Made by a program: the position numbers and the translations under genes. A stretch of 64,000 bases of DNA from contig JADCLP010000003.1 in NCBI GenBank assembly GCA_014983025.1, positions 62,001 to 126,000 on the forward strand, read 5' to 3'. Each line of letters starts with the position of its first letter. The stretch's first letter is position 1. The notes beneath the pieces are model-generated. The model ran no database searches, had not been told where the DNA came from, and saw only the letters and a list, made by a program, of their open reading frames with translations. Of this stretch, positions 49,014-58,429 are shown piece after piece. The stretch is from Erythrobacteraceae bacterium E2-1 Yellow Sea. GTDB taxonomy: Bacteria > Pseudomonadota > Alphaproteobacteria > Sphingomonadales > Sphingomonadaceae.

Positions 49014-49279
49014 TTTTGCTTTGGGAGTGTGGAGTGGGGCGGGTGTGACGAGATGGCTATGTCAAGTAACGACCCAATCGCAGACAATGGCACTATTCGC
49101 TCATTTATTTCGCTAGTGCGGTTGTAATCTCAGCTCGTCGTGACCACCTGACTAACAGCTACCAGTCGCAATCGACGGTCCCCGGCTTCACTCTTCTTGA
49201 AGCTGCCCCCTTCAGTTCCGCCTCTTAGTTGCAGCTGGGTCAATTCCGGCGCGCTGCACGCTTACTGAAGGAAACATCG

Positions 49280-49534
49280 ATGACCTATTACGGCAAGATC
49301 AAGAACTATGACAGCAGCATCGGCAAAGGTCGCATCAGTCCTGAAAAGGGTGGCGACGAACTGACGTTTCGTAAATCCGATCTAAAGGACGAAGCCAGCG
49401 TTCCGCAGCAGGATCAGCGTTATGGATACGATGTGAAGGACGCCGACAATGGCAAGCGCTACGCAATCAACCTTGCTGCTCAGCTTGACGCAGCATCTGT
49501 CCAGCAGGAACAGGCTCGTAACCAGGTCGGCTGA
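49280..49534 (+). CDS. Cold-shock-like nucleic-acid-binding protein
   Basis: An 84-residue protein with a cold-shock-like beta-barrel: YYGKIKNYDSSIGKGRISPEKGGDELTFRKSDL resembles the first strands and RNP1-type region, though the usual aromatic KGFGFI core is replaced. The C-terminal 20 residues are rich in Gln and Ala. AAGGA precedes the ATG. The long untranslated leader (about 260 bases) fits a cold-shock mRNA. Assignment to the CSD fold is likely but the RNA-binding face is atypical. Confidence 0.75.
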   Translation: MTYYGKIKNYDSSIGKGRISPEKGGDELTFRKSDLKDEASVPQQDQRYGYDVKDADNGKRYAINLAAQLDAASVQQEQARNQVG

Positions 49535-49654
49535 TGCAAACCTGGACTGAGTGTATATGACCTCAGTTTACGAAGCTATCTACAAGAATGCAGGCCGCAT
49601 CTGCACCCATGCGACCCAAGAGATTTAGGGGTACTTACCCTTCTGTCTCTGACT

Positions 49655-49906
49655 TCAGCCCTCGCTACTAGTTGGCGGGGGCTCTTTTCTTTCCGCACTT
49701 TGGATGCGCGCTTGCGCAAGAGCATCGGCTAGATTTGAATAGCGATAGGGGCCGACGGAATAGCTTCCGACCAAAGTAAGAATTACTCCCATTTCGCGAA
49801 GTTCCGCCATATCGGCAGCTAATGCTTCACACTGTCCCAAATCGACTCGTCCCTCCTCACCAATCATGTGCGGGTGGCAGCGTGGTAGAAATGTATCTTG
49901 CGTCAT
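49655..49906 (-). CDS. Small hypothetical protein
   Basis: Not recognised. The 83-residue frame from the ATG at 49906 has AAGGA seven bases upstream and encodes a mixed protein with a helical segment (LGQCEALAADMAELREMG), a Gly/Tyr-rich turn (VGSYSVGPYRYS) and a polar tail. Its 3' end coincides with a plus-strand terminator hairpin, which is unusual for a real coding end, but the ribosome-binding site and isolation support it. Confidence 0.5.
   Translation of the reverse strand: MTQDTFLPRCHPHMIGEEGRVDLGQCEALAADMAELREMGVILTLVGSYSVGPYRYSNLADALAQARIQSAERKEPPPTSSEG
49657..49683 (+). terminator. Terminator downstream of the cold-shock-like gene
   Basis: AGCCCTCGC (49657-49665) pairs with GCGGGGGCT (49675-49683) through a 9-bp stem with one G-T pair, followed by CTTTTCTTT. 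It lies 120 bases after the cold-shock-like stop and overlaps the 3' end of the minus-strand gene at 49655. Confidence 0.75.
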
Positions 49907-50073
49907 GGACCATCCTTGCCTCGTAAGCGGGAGCGCAAGGTCTCTCAGTCGCAAGAGCTTACTTTTACATTCTCGCGATGATTGAGATATGGGTGCGAAA
50001 GGGGCGAATTACTACGGATGCTTGGCCCAAGAAACATAACGTCCGCTATCCACCCAATTATGGACCTTTGCCC

Positions 50074-52407
50074 CTAAAGCGGATTCCCGTCGCGGTCCCT
50101 GTAAATCTCGCGGCGGCCGACATGGTTGGCAGGGCCGACCAGCCCTTCACCCTCCATCCGCTCGATCCATTTGGCAGCCGTGTTATAGCCTACGCCCATC
50201 TGACGTTGCAGCCATGAGCCGGATGCCTTCTGGTTTTCGATCACGATCTGGCAGGCCTGGCGATATTTGCGCTCTTCCGGATTGTCCGACGCGGTGAACT
50301 CGTCTTCGAAGCTGAGGCCGCCATCTTCGGGTTCCTCGGTCACAGCATCGACATAATCGGGCTTGCCCTGTGCACGCCAGAAATCGGCCACGCGTTCCAC
50401 CTCGTCATCGCCCACAAATGGGCCATGGACGCGCACCATTGCGCCGGTATTGGGCTTGTACAGCATATCGCCCTTGCCCAGCAGCTGTTCCGCGCCCTGT
50501 TCGCCCAGGATGGTGCGGCTGTCGATGCGGCTGGTGACCTTGAAGCTGATGCGGGTAGGCAGGTTGGCCTTGATCACGCCGGTGATGACGTCGACCGACG
50601 GGCGCTGTGTCGCCATGATCAGATGGATACCCGCGGCGCGCGATTTCTGGCTCAGGCGCTGGATCAGCACCTCAATCTCCTTGCCCACCGTCACCATCAG
50701 ATCGGCCAGCTCATCCACGATCAACACGATCTGTGGCAGGGGCTCATAATCGAGCTGTTCTTCCTCGAACAATTCCTCGCCCGTATCAGGGTCAAACCCG
50801 GTCTGCACCCGGCGGCCCAGCGGCTTGCCCTTGGCAATCGCGGCGCTGACCTTCTCGTTGAAATTGTTGATGTTGCGCGAATTGACCGACGACATCATGC
50901 GATACCGCCGCTCCATCTCCTCTACCGCCCATTTCAGTGCGCGCACCGATTTGTGCGGTTCGGTGACCACGGGGCTGAGGAGGTGAGGGATATCGTCGTA
51001 AGTTTTTAGCTCCAGTACCTTGGGATCGATCAGGATCAACCGGCATTCGGCAGGCGTGAAGCGATACAAAAGCGACAGCAGAATGGCGTTGAGGCCGACC
51101 GATTTACCCGAACCCGTGGTGCCGGCGACGAGCAGGTGGGGCATGGCGGCAAGGTCTGCCACGATGGGTTCGCCCGCTATATCCTTGCCCAGAATAATCG
51201 GCAGATTGCCGCGGGAATCGACGAAAGCTTCGCACGCGGCGAGTTCCTTCAGGCTGACCATTTGCCGGTCGGCATTGGGCAATTCGATACCCATCACCGT
51301 CTTGCCTGGAATGGGGGACACGCGCGCGCTGATGGCGGACATATTGCGAGCGATGTCTTCAGCCAGGCCCACCACGCGGCTGGCCTTGATCCCCGGTGCC
51401 GGTTCCAGTTCATACATGGTGACCACGGGGCCGGTGCGCACGGCGGTGATTTCACCTTTCACATTGAAATCATCCAGCACGTTTTCCAGCAGGCGGGCAT
51501 TCCGCTCCAGCGCCATCTTGTCCAGCTTGGGCAGATTATCCTTGGGCGGATCGGCCAGCAGGTCCAGGCTGGGCAGGTCAAAGGTGGCGAACATATCACG
51601 CTGTTTGGCCTTGGGCGCGGCAGCAGGCTTGGGCGCGGCGGCGGGATCGGCAATTTCAGGTGCCCGGCGAGGGGTCGGATCGGGGCGTTTTTCGACCATG
51701 GGCTTGGCGCGTTTGGCGGGGCGGTCGCGCAAGGTATCGGGCGTGGAATCATCCTCGATCACGCGTGTGTCACGGCGCAGGAAATCGGGCAGGGTCAATA
51801 GTGCCCGCCAATCGATGGCGAAGATGCGGGTCAACAGCGCCACCCCACCTGCCAGGCAAAGCAGGGCGAGGCCAAGGATGACCCAGCCCGATGCATCGCT
51901 GCCAAATCGCGCAGCCACTGCTTCTATCCCTGCTGCGCCCAACAGGCCGAACAACCCGCCCGTTTGTGCAGGCAGCGTTGTTTGTACCCCTTCAAAAGCG
52001 AGCGCTAGCACAGTGGAAATCAGCATCATTGCCATCAGCAACAGACCAAGGGGCAGCCACCAGCGCGTGGTATCCTCCTCATCCTCATGCTCGATACCCA
52101 GCCACAATTTGCGGGCAGAAATATAGAGTAGAGGCAGCAACAGGATTGCGGTCAGGCCAAATCCGCCCAGCACCTTGTCCGCGGCCCAGGCACCGCTGGC
52201 GCCCATCCAGTTGCGGATATCTTCACCCGATGCGGCGGTTGATCCGCTGGGATCTGTCTGTGTGTAACTTGCCAGGGAGAGCGCCAGAAACACCAGAAGC
52301 ACGAACAACAGCGCCGCGCTGCCCATCTGCAGCGCACGCCGCATCGAACGGCGGAACGCCACGCGCCAATCAGCGCCCGTTTTCTTGTTCATTGCCCGGC
52401 TGGCCAA
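50074..52407 (-). CDS. ftsK: DNA translocase FtsK
   Basis: Septum-associated DNA pump that clears chromosome dimers and activates XerCD recombination. The 777-residue protein has about four N-terminal membrane helices, a proline/lysine-rich linker (about 225-285), the FtsK/SpoIIIE motor with Walker A GTTGSGKS at 429-436 and Walker B VLIVDELADLM, and a C-terminal gamma winged helix (GSWLQRQMGVGYNTAAKWIERMEGEGLV) that reads KOPS sites. The start is the TTG at 52407, which has a perfect AGGAGG seven bases upstream; an internal ATG at 52392 lacks one. Confidence 0.96.
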   Translation of the reverse strand: MASRAMNKKTGADWRVAFRRSMRRALQMGSAALLFVLLVFLALSLASYTQTDPSGSTAASGEDIRNWMGASGAWAADKVLGGFGLTAILLLPLLYISARKLWLGIEHEDEEDTTRWWLPLGLLLMAMMLISTVLALAFEGVQTTLPAQTGGLFGLLGAAGIEAVAARFGSDASGWVILGLALLCLAGGVALLTRIFAIDWRALLTLPDFLRRDTRVIEDDSTPDTLRDRPAKRAKPMVEKRPDPTPRRAPEIADPAAAPKPAAAPKAKQRDMFATFDLPSLDLLADPPKDNLPKLDKMALERNARLLENVLDDFNVKGEITAVRTGPVVTMYELEPAPGIKASRVVGLAEDIARNMSAISARVSPIPGKTVMGIELPNADRQMVSLKELAACEAFVDSRGNLPIILGKDIAGEPIVADLAAMPHLLVAGTTGSGKSVGLNAILLSLLYRFTPAECRLILIDPKVLELKTYDDIPHLLSPVVTEPHKSVRALKWAVEEMERRYRMMSSVNSRNINNFNEKVSAAIAKGKPLGRRVQTGFDPDTGEELFEEEQLDYEPLPQIVLIVDELADLMVTVGKEIEVLIQRLSQKSRAAGIHLIMATQRPSVDVITGVIKANLPTRISFKVTSRIDSRTILGEQGAEQLLGKGDMLYKPNTGAMVRVHGPFVGDDEVERVADFWRAQGKPDYVDAVTEEPEDGGLSFEDEFTASDNPEERKYRQACQIVIENQKASGSWLQRQMGVGYNTAAKWIERMEGEGLVGPANHVGRREIYRDRDGNPL

Positions 52408-52499
52408 GTGAGATCCTCCTGCTGGAACACATCATGAATCTTGCGCGACTCCACGTCAAGGAAAGTGCGGTAAAGAGAGTCATTGAATTTGGCGCTGTT

Positions 52500-52601
52500 A
52501 CCGGCTGCGTAGCAGCCGCAAGGCCGACCGGCCGCCCGCAGCGAAGCGACACTACAGGTCGCGTGAGCGAGGATATCGCGCGCCCGGAGGGGCGTCGCGG
52601 A
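52500..52601. repeat. Palindrome-rich intergenic element, possible dispersed repeat
   Basis: The 203-base gap between the ThiE-like gene and ftsK contains a GC-rich block with GGCTGC-gta-GCAGCC (52503-52517), GGCCG-ac-CGGCC (52522-52533) and further short palindromes. On the minus strand it reads through as a Cys/Ala-rich peptide (RDILAHATCSVASLRAAGRP), a type I associate with repeated intergenic sequences of sphingomonads. Membership of a repeat family is inference. Confidence 0.4.
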
Positions 52602-52610
52602 AAACAAAAA

Positions 52611-53150
52611 CTACCCACTCAAACCATCAATCGCGGCCCAGCGCGGCCAGTTGAGCCTTTGAGCCCCATGCGCATCCATTCCGCCCAGCGCAATGACGGG
52701 TACTTGTGCAAGCGCCGCCATGAGGCGGAAACGCATTGGGCCCAGTGTTCGTGCACCGGGATGCGATCGTGTGGCGAAGACCGGGCTCAACATTACAGCA
52801 TCTGCGCCCAATCGGTTGGCAAGTGCGATGTCACGCAGATCATGCGCGGTGGCAATCTGCAACATATCATGGCGACGCGGATAGAGTGCGCGCGGCGGGC
52901 CATAAATTCCGTTCGCCCCCCACTCGCGCGCGGTCAATGCGCTGTCTGCCAGAACCACTTTGTGCCCGCGCGATTTGGCGAGATGGCGCAAATGCTGGAA
53001 ACGCGCCCAGCGTTCCGGCCCATCCAGATGATAATGGCGATAGACAAAGCCCGATCCGCGCGGCAGCCGCATCAGTGCGTCATCCAGCATGGCGTCATTG
53101 CGCGCATCCGAAATCAACCACAGCACAGGCAAGGACTTTTTATCTGTCAC
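52611..53150 (-). CDS. Thiamine phosphate synthase-like protein
   Basis: TIM-barrel protein of 179 residues related to ThiE/TenI. It has the C-terminal part of the ThiE fold (LANRLGADAVMLSPVFATRSHPGARTLG and VIALGGMDAHGAQRL). The N-terminal substrate motif is weak, and the protein is shorter than ThiE (about 210), so function as a true thiamine phosphate synthase is uncertain. I start at the GTG at 53150, which avoids overlap with yggS, whose ATG is 23 bases away on the opposite strand. Confidence 0.75.
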   Translation of the reverse strand: MTDKKSLPVLWLISDARNDAMLDDALMRLPRGSGFVYRHYHLDGPERWARFQHLRHLAKSRGHKVVLADSALTAREWGANGIYGPPRALYPRRHDMLQIATAHDLRDIALANRLGADAVMLSPVFATRSHPGARTLGPMRFRLMAALAQVPVIALGGMDAHGAQRLNWPRWAAIDGLSG

Positions 53151-53173
53151 GCAGCCGTTATAGCGCGGGGCTG

Positions 53174-53839
53174 ATGGAAAATGCACTGACCCCGCTCGAA
53201 GAAGTCCGCAGCAATATTGCCCGCGCCTGTAAAGCTGCGCGGCGCAAAAGCGATGACATTACATTGATCGCGGTCAGCAAGACGCATCCTGCCGAAACGA
53301 TCGAGCCTTTGCTGGAACAGGGCCAGCGTGTGTTTGGTGAAAACCGCGTGCAGGAAGCCGAAGCCAAATGGCCGGAATTGCGCGCGCGCTATCCCGATGT
53401 GGAATTGCACCTGATCGGGCAGTTGCAATCGAACAAGGCGGATGAGGCCGTGGCGTTGTTTGACAGCATTCATTCGCTCGACCGGATGAGCCTGCTCAAT
53501 GCATTGGCGAAGGCGATGGATAAGGCCGGGCGGCGTGTGCCCTGCTTCATTCAGGTAAATGTGGGTGATGAGGACCAAAAAGGCGGTTGTTCGCTGTCTG
53601 AACTGCCTGATCTATTGGCCGCTGCCCGCGCAGCGGATATCCCCATTGCCGGGCTGATGTGCATCCCGCCCTTTGATATCGAGCCCGCGCCTTTCTTTGC
53701 CCTGCTGGCCAAGCTGGCTGCGGATAATGGTCTGTCAGGTCTCAGCATGGGGATGAGCAGCGATTATGAAACTGCCGTAATGCTGGGTGCAACGCATGTT
53801 CGTGTTGGCACCGCGCTGTTCGGCAAACGCGGCGCTTGA
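53174..53839 (+). CDS. YggS-family pyridoxal phosphate homeostasis protein
   Basis: PLP-binding protein of 221 residues (PLPBP/YggS), which controls cytoplasmic PLP levels. It has the N-terminal barrel strand TLIAVSKTHPAETIEPLLEQG with the PLP lysine, GENRVQEAEAKW, HLIGQLQSNKADEAV, and the phosphate-binding LSMGMSSDYETAVMLGATHVRVG. Length and motifs match the family. It converges on glnD with a four-base gap. Confidence 0.95.
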   Translation: MENALTPLEEVRSNIARACKAARRKSDDITLIAVSKTHPAETIEPLLEQGQRVFGENRVQEAEAKWPELRARYPDVELHLIGQLQSNKADEAVALFDSIHSLDRMSLLNALAKAMDKAGRRVPCFIQVNVGDEDQKGGCSLSELPDLLAAARAADIPIAGLMCIPPFDIEPAPFFALLAKLAADNGLSGLSMGMSSDYETAVMLGATHVRVGTALFGKRGA

Positions 53840-53843
53840 TTAT

Positions 53844-56603
53844 CTAGATTTCTTCCAGCTGTTTCTGCCGTTGATCGCTGGAAGCATCCAGCAATGCCGC
53901 TTCAATCTGCTTCAGGCGGTCTGTGGTGGTAATTTTTCCGCCCATCAGATCGGTGACATAGAAAGTGTCTGCCGCGCGTTCGCCATAGGCGGTGATATGC
54001 GCAGAATTGACCACCAGATTGCTTTCGAACAGGGCACGCGCCAGCCGGTTGAGCAGGGCTGGGCGGTCACGCGCATTCACTTCTATCACGGTGAAGCGGT
54101 TGGATGCATTGTTATCGAAATTCACGCGTGGGGCGACATCGAATGCGCCGGCGCGGCTTAAGGGAAGTGGACGCTGGGCAAGTTTGGGTACCAGTTCGAT
54201 GCGGTTGCCCAGCGCATCACCAATCGCCTGCTTCAGCCGGTCAATCTGCCGCCCTTCGCGGAAGGGTTTGCCGAGTGGGTCCTGCACCAGGAAATTGTCA
54301 ACCGCCCAACCGCTGCGCGTGGTGTGGATGCGCGCATCGATGATATTGGCACCAGCCAAATGGATGCCGCCGGCGATGCGATAGAACAGGCCGGGGTGGT
54401 CAGCTGCGATCACGCTGACCAGCGTGGCCCCGCGCGCTTCGTAATATTCGCAATGGATCGACAGCTGATCCTTGATCCGCCGGGCGACTTCATATTGCAC
54501 CAGGTTGAGCGCGATCACATCTTCCGGCTCTGCAATCCAATATGCATCGTCAAATAGTTTGCCGACCTCTTCGATCAGATTGATCTTGTCCCCCAGCAAT
54601 TCACTGACCGTCTGCTGCCGTGCTGCAACGCGTTCCTTGCGGCCATGCTTTTTATGACCCAGCCGCAGGCGTTCCTGCGCTGCATCATATAATTCACCCA
54701 GCAATTGCCCTTTCCAGCTGTTCCATGTGCCGGGGCCAACGGCGCGAATATCCACTGCTGTCAAAATGGCCAGGTGGCGCAAGCGTTCGACGCTCTGCAC
54801 TTCGTTGATGAAATCCTCGATCGTCTTGGGATCGGTCAAATCGCGTTTGAACGCGGTGGCGCTCATCAACAGATGCTGCCGCACCAGCCAGGCAACCAGT
54901 TCTGTCTCGCTTTCCTCCATGCCAAATCGCGGACACAGTTCCAGCGCCACCTCGGCACCCAGAACAGAATGGTCACCACCGCGCCCCTTTGCAATGTCGT
55001 GCAGCAGCACGGCGACATAGGCTGCGCGTCGTGACGCCAGCTTGTGAATAAGATGGGTGGCGCGTGGGTGATCCTTGGGCAGTTCGCCCTTTTCAATCCG
55101 ATTTAACAATCCGATGGCGCGGATCGTATGCTCATCGACTGTATAGTGGTGATACATGTCGAACTGCATCTGTGCATTGACCCGGCCAAAATCAGGTACA
55201 AAGCGGCCAAATACGCCTGCCTCATTCATCCAGCGCAATACGGTTTCCGGATTGTTGCGCCCGGCCAACAATTCCAGGAACAGCGCATTGGCATGCGGAT
55301 CATTGCGCACGTCTGCCTTGATCAGCTTGCTGTCGCGGGCAGTCTGCAACATGGTTTCCGGGTGAATTTCCAGGCTATTTGCCTCTGCCAACTGGAAGAT
55401 TTCAATCAGGCGCACCGGATCTTTCTGGAACCAGTCATCCGATGGGGCGGCAATACGCCCGCCGAACACACGATAGCCTTTCAGTGATCGGGCCTTTTGC
55501 TTCCACCCGGCGAAAAAGCCAGTCCGTGCACGGCTGCGTGCAAATTCTTCGTCAATATGCGCCAGGAACACACCTGACAGGCTGCCCACGCGTTTTGCCT
55601 GCAGGAAGTAATATTGCATGAAACGTTCGACTGCACTTTTACCAGTACGATCGGCAAATTGCATGCGTTCTGCCACCTGACGCTGCAGATCGAATGTCAG
55701 CCGATCTTCTGCCCGCCCGGTGATTATGTGCATGTGGCAGCGCACGGCCAGCAGGAAGTTTTCAGCCCTGCGAAAGCTGCGATATTCTGCCTGCGTGAAC
55801 AGGCCCACATCCACCAGTTCGGCGGCGCTGCGGACGCGGTGGATATATTTACCGATCCAGTACAGCGTCTGCAGATCGCGCAACCCGCCCTTGCCATCCT
55901 TTATATTGGGTTCAACCACATAGCGGCTGTCGCCCATCCGCCGATGCCGATCGTTACGTTCCTCCAGCTTCTCGCTCAGAAACTGGCGTTCGCTGCCCTT
56001 GGCCACATCTGCCCAGAAACGGTCCCGCACCTCATCAAACAGGCCCTGATCACCCCAGATAAAGCGGCTTTCCAGCAAGGCCGTGCGGATCGTCAGATCT
56101 TCTTTCGCCATGCGAATCGTATCATCAGCTGTGCGGCTGGAATGGCCGACTTTCAGCCCCAGATCCCACAGGAAGTAGAGCATGGCTTCGATCACCTGTT
56201 CGCACCAGGGTGCGCGGCGTGTGGGCGTGATGAAGGCGATATCGACATCGGAATGCGGTGCCATTTCCGCGCGGCCATATCCGCCAACCGCCAATATGGC
56301 CAAACGTTCACCTGAGCTGCGATTACCCACGGGATAGACATGGGTGATCACGTGGTCATGGATCACGCGCACCAGCTGATCAGTCAAAAAGGCATGGCCT
56401 GCCACGCATTCATGCCCGGCAGATGGCTTGGCTGACAACCGGCGAACCAGCTCGCTGCGCCCTGTATCCAGCGCGCTACGCAACAAGGCAACAATTTCGG
56501 TCCGCGCCTTTTCGCCCTGATCGGCAGAAAGGCTGGCAATCTGGTCTGACAATTTGCGCCGGTTGATAATGGCGCGCTGATTGGGAATTCGCGTGTTACT
56601 CAA
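53844..56603 (-). CDS. glnD: Bifunctional PII uridylyltransferase/uridylyl-removing enzyme
   Basis: Nitrogen sensor that uridylylates PII when glutamine is low and reverses it when glutamine is high. The 919-residue product has the nucleotidyltransferase motif GGYGRAEMAPHSDVD (about 107-121) with catalytic Asp119 and Asp121, a central HD domain (VLLHDIAKGRGGDHS), and two C-terminal ACT domains (SVIAADHPGLFYRIAGG and NARDRPALLNRLARALFE). It pairs functionally with the gltBD operon in this window. The start follows the acyl-CoA ligase stop by 11 bases. Confidence 0.97.
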   Translation of the reverse strand: MSNTRIPNQRAIINRRKLSDQIASLSADQGEKARTEIVALLRSALDTGRSELVRRLSAKPSAGHECVAGHAFLTDQLVRVIHDHVITHVYPVGNRSSGERLAILAVGGYGRAEMAPHSDVDIAFITPTRRAPWCEQVIEAMLYFLWDLGLKVGHSSRTADDTIRMAKEDLTIRTALLESRFIWGDQGLFDEVRDRFWADVAKGSERQFLSEKLEERNDRHRRMGDSRYVVEPNIKDGKGGLRDLQTLYWIGKYIHRVRSAAELVDVGLFTQAEYRSFRRAENFLLAVRCHMHIITGRAEDRLTFDLQRQVAERMQFADRTGKSAVERFMQYYFLQAKRVGSLSGVFLAHIDEEFARSRARTGFFAGWKQKARSLKGYRVFGGRIAAPSDDWFQKDPVRLIEIFQLAEANSLEIHPETMLQTARDSKLIKADVRNDPHANALFLELLAGRNNPETVLRWMNEAGVFGRFVPDFGRVNAQMQFDMYHHYTVDEHTIRAIGLLNRIEKGELPKDHPRATHLIHKLASRRAAYVAVLLHDIAKGRGGDHSVLGAEVALELCPRFGMEESETELVAWLVRQHLLMSATAFKRDLTDPKTIEDFINEVQSVERLRHLAILTAVDIRAVGPGTWNSWKGQLLGELYDAAQERLRLGHKKHGRKERVAARQQTVSELLGDKINLIEEVGKLFDDAYWIAEPEDVIALNLVQYEVARRIKDQLSIHCEYYEARGATLVSVIAADHPGLFYRIAGGIHLAGANIIDARIHTTRSGWAVDNFLVQDPLGKPFREGRQIDRLKQAIGDALGNRIELVPKLAQRPLPLSRAGAFDVAPRVNFDNNASNRFTVIEVNARDRPALLNRLARALFESNLVVNSAHITAYGERAADTFYVTDLMGGKITTTDRLKQIEAALLDASSDQRQKQLEEI

Positions 56604-56614
56604 AACCCTGGCTG

Positions 56615-58312
56615 TTATGCCCCCGTCATTTCGGCGGAGTAGGCGCTGCGCACCGCCCGCTTGTCGATTTTCTGTGTGCCCAGCCGCGGCAGGGCTTCTG
56701 CCGAAAACCGGACGTGTTCGACTTGCGGTACCTTGAAAGGGGCAATGCGGGAAAGCAGGAATTCACGCAAATCGTCTGCGTTGAATGATTTTCCTGCTTT
56801 CAGGTGTATCACTGCGGCAGGGACTTCGCCATATCGGGCATCAGGAATGCCAAAGACGGAACATTCGGCCACGGCATCATTGGCGTAAATCGCCTCTTCC
56901 ACCTCGATACTGGCAATGTTTTCGCCCCCGCGGATAATAATGTCCTTCTTGCGGTCGACAATAAAGACATAGCCGTCTTCGTCCATATAACCCAGATCAC
57001 CTGTGCGGAAGAACCGGTCTGCCGTAAAGGCGTTGGCCGTGGCGTCAGGATTGTTCCAGTATCCGATGAAATTGCACACCGTGCGGAAACAGATTTCACC
57101 CATTGTGCCTATGGGCAAATTCTGGCCGACATCATCCATAATGGCAGCCTCTACCAGCGGACGGCTGGGCCTGCCTGTGCTGGATGGCTTGGCGAGATAA
57201 TTCTCATTCAGATTGGCACAGCCAACCGCATTGGTTTCTGTCAGGCCATAACCGATCAGGGGGAAGCCTTCGGGGAAGGATTGCTTCAGCTTGGCGACAT
57301 GTTCCGGCGGGCGCGGCGCACCGCCCGCAGCAAAGCCTGTACAGGCAGAGACATCATATTTGTCACGGTCTGGATGGGTAGCCAGTTCATAACTCATAAG
57401 AGGGACGCCGACGAAATATGTTACCTTTTCACGTTCCATCAATTGCAGCGCTTCACCCGCATCCCATTTGGGCAACAGCACCAGCTTGCGCCCCAGGGCA
57501 AAACTTTGCAGCAAAACGGGGACTTCGCCGGTTACATGGAATAACGGCACAGCCACAAGGGCGCAGGGCTGGTCTTTCGGGGCATCGCCGGCTTCGGATA
57601 GATAGGTGAACGCCATCAACGTCTGCATGGCATAACTGCAGGCGCCCTGCGTTACGCCCAGATGATCTGCCAGTGCACCCTTGGATTTGCCGGTTGACCC
57701 CGATGTATAAAGGATGGTGGCATAATCGCCTGGTCCAATTTCAGGCAGGGAAACCGATGCCGGATCTGCCCAACATGCGGCAAGACCGGTGGCCGGGTCG
57801 CAATTGTGGCCCAATGGCAAGATCTTGGCATTGTGATCTTGGCCCTCCAGTCTTGCGGCGCGGGCGCTGTCGGCCAGCAGCAGTTTGCAGCTCACCAGTT
57901 CCAGCTGTTCGGCCAGTTCTTCACCGGTGGAAAATCCATTCAGCAGCGTGGAGCATCCACCAGCCATGACAATGCCCATATAGGCGATGATCCAATTGGC
58001 AGAATTGCGCGCAGCAATACCGACACGGTCCCCTTTTTTTATGCCATGGCTGCTGATCAGCCCGGCGGCCACATGGCTGGCTGCGTCCCAGCTTTGGGCA
58101 AAACTCAACCGGCAATCGCCATCGACCAGGAAGGGGGTATCACCATGCTGGCTGCAGAAATGCGCGAAAAAGCTGGTCAGCGTGGGGGGCACATTCTTCA
58201 GCATGGGCATATCCACGCCACTGCGATTGATCATGGTGGTTTCAGCTGGTCCGCCGGGGGCTTCCAACCGATCCATGATTGCGTCGAGCGCCAGGTCCAG
58301 CTCGCTGGGCAT
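56615..58312 (-). CDS. AMP-dependent acyl-CoA synthetase/ligase
   Basis: ANL-superfamily ligase of 565 residues that activates a carboxylic acid as an acyl-AMP and then acyl-CoA. It has the P-loop LYTSGSTGKSKG, the A5-type motif GYGLTETNAVG, the GEICFRT segment, the hinge DRKKDIIIRGGENI and the catalytic Lys near RLGTQKIDKRAV. Most similar in layout to medium- or long-chain fatty acid ligases; the substrate is not fixed by sequence. glnD follows by 11 bases on the same strand. Confidence 0.92.
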   Translation of the reverse strand: MPSELDLALDAIMDRLEAPGGPAETTMINRSGVDMPMLKNVPPTLTSFFAHFCSQHGDTPFLVDGDCRLSFAQSWDAASHVAAGLISSHGIKKGDRVGIAARNSANWIIAYMGIVMAGGCSTLLNGFSTGEELAEQLELVSCKLLLADSARAARLEGQDHNAKILPLGHNCDPATGLAACWADPASVSLPEIGPGDYATILYTSGSTGKSKGALADHLGVTQGACSYAMQTLMAFTYLSEAGDAPKDQPCALVAVPLFHVTGEVPVLLQSFALGRKLVLLPKWDAGEALQLMEREKVTYFVGVPLMSYELATHPDRDKYDVSACTGFAAGGAPRPPEHVAKLKQSFPEGFPLIGYGLTETNAVGCANLNENYLAKPSSTGRPSRPLVEAAIMDDVGQNLPIGTMGEICFRTVCNFIGYWNNPDATANAFTADRFFRTGDLGYMDEDGYVFIVDRKKDIIIRGGENIASIEVEEAIYANDAVAECSVFGIPDARYGEVPAAVIHLKAGKSFNADDLREFLLSRIAPFKVPQVEHVRFSAEALPRLGTQKIDKRAVRSAYSAEMTGA

Positions 58313-58429
58313 CTATTCTATTCTCCTCTCACCCTTTACGCAGGCTTTCCCCCAATCCCCTGCTGTGCCACAAGCCGCGCGTTAAACATGCCGCTTGTAT
58401 TCCAAACTTCACTCTAGGGGGTTCGCCAC

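Noticed and set aside
49052..49126. 24-codon frame in the leader of the cold-shock-like gene
   Set aside because: No ribosome-binding site and no family resemblance; could be an upstream frame but cannot be supported.
49978..50217. 79-codon plus-strand frame overlapping the 3' end of ftsK
   Set aside because: More than half lies inside ftsK antisense, with no ribosome-binding site or family match.
52736..53173. 5' extension of yggS
   Set aside because: The extra 146 codons are antisense to the ThiE-like gene and unlike the family; the ATG at 53174 gives standard length.
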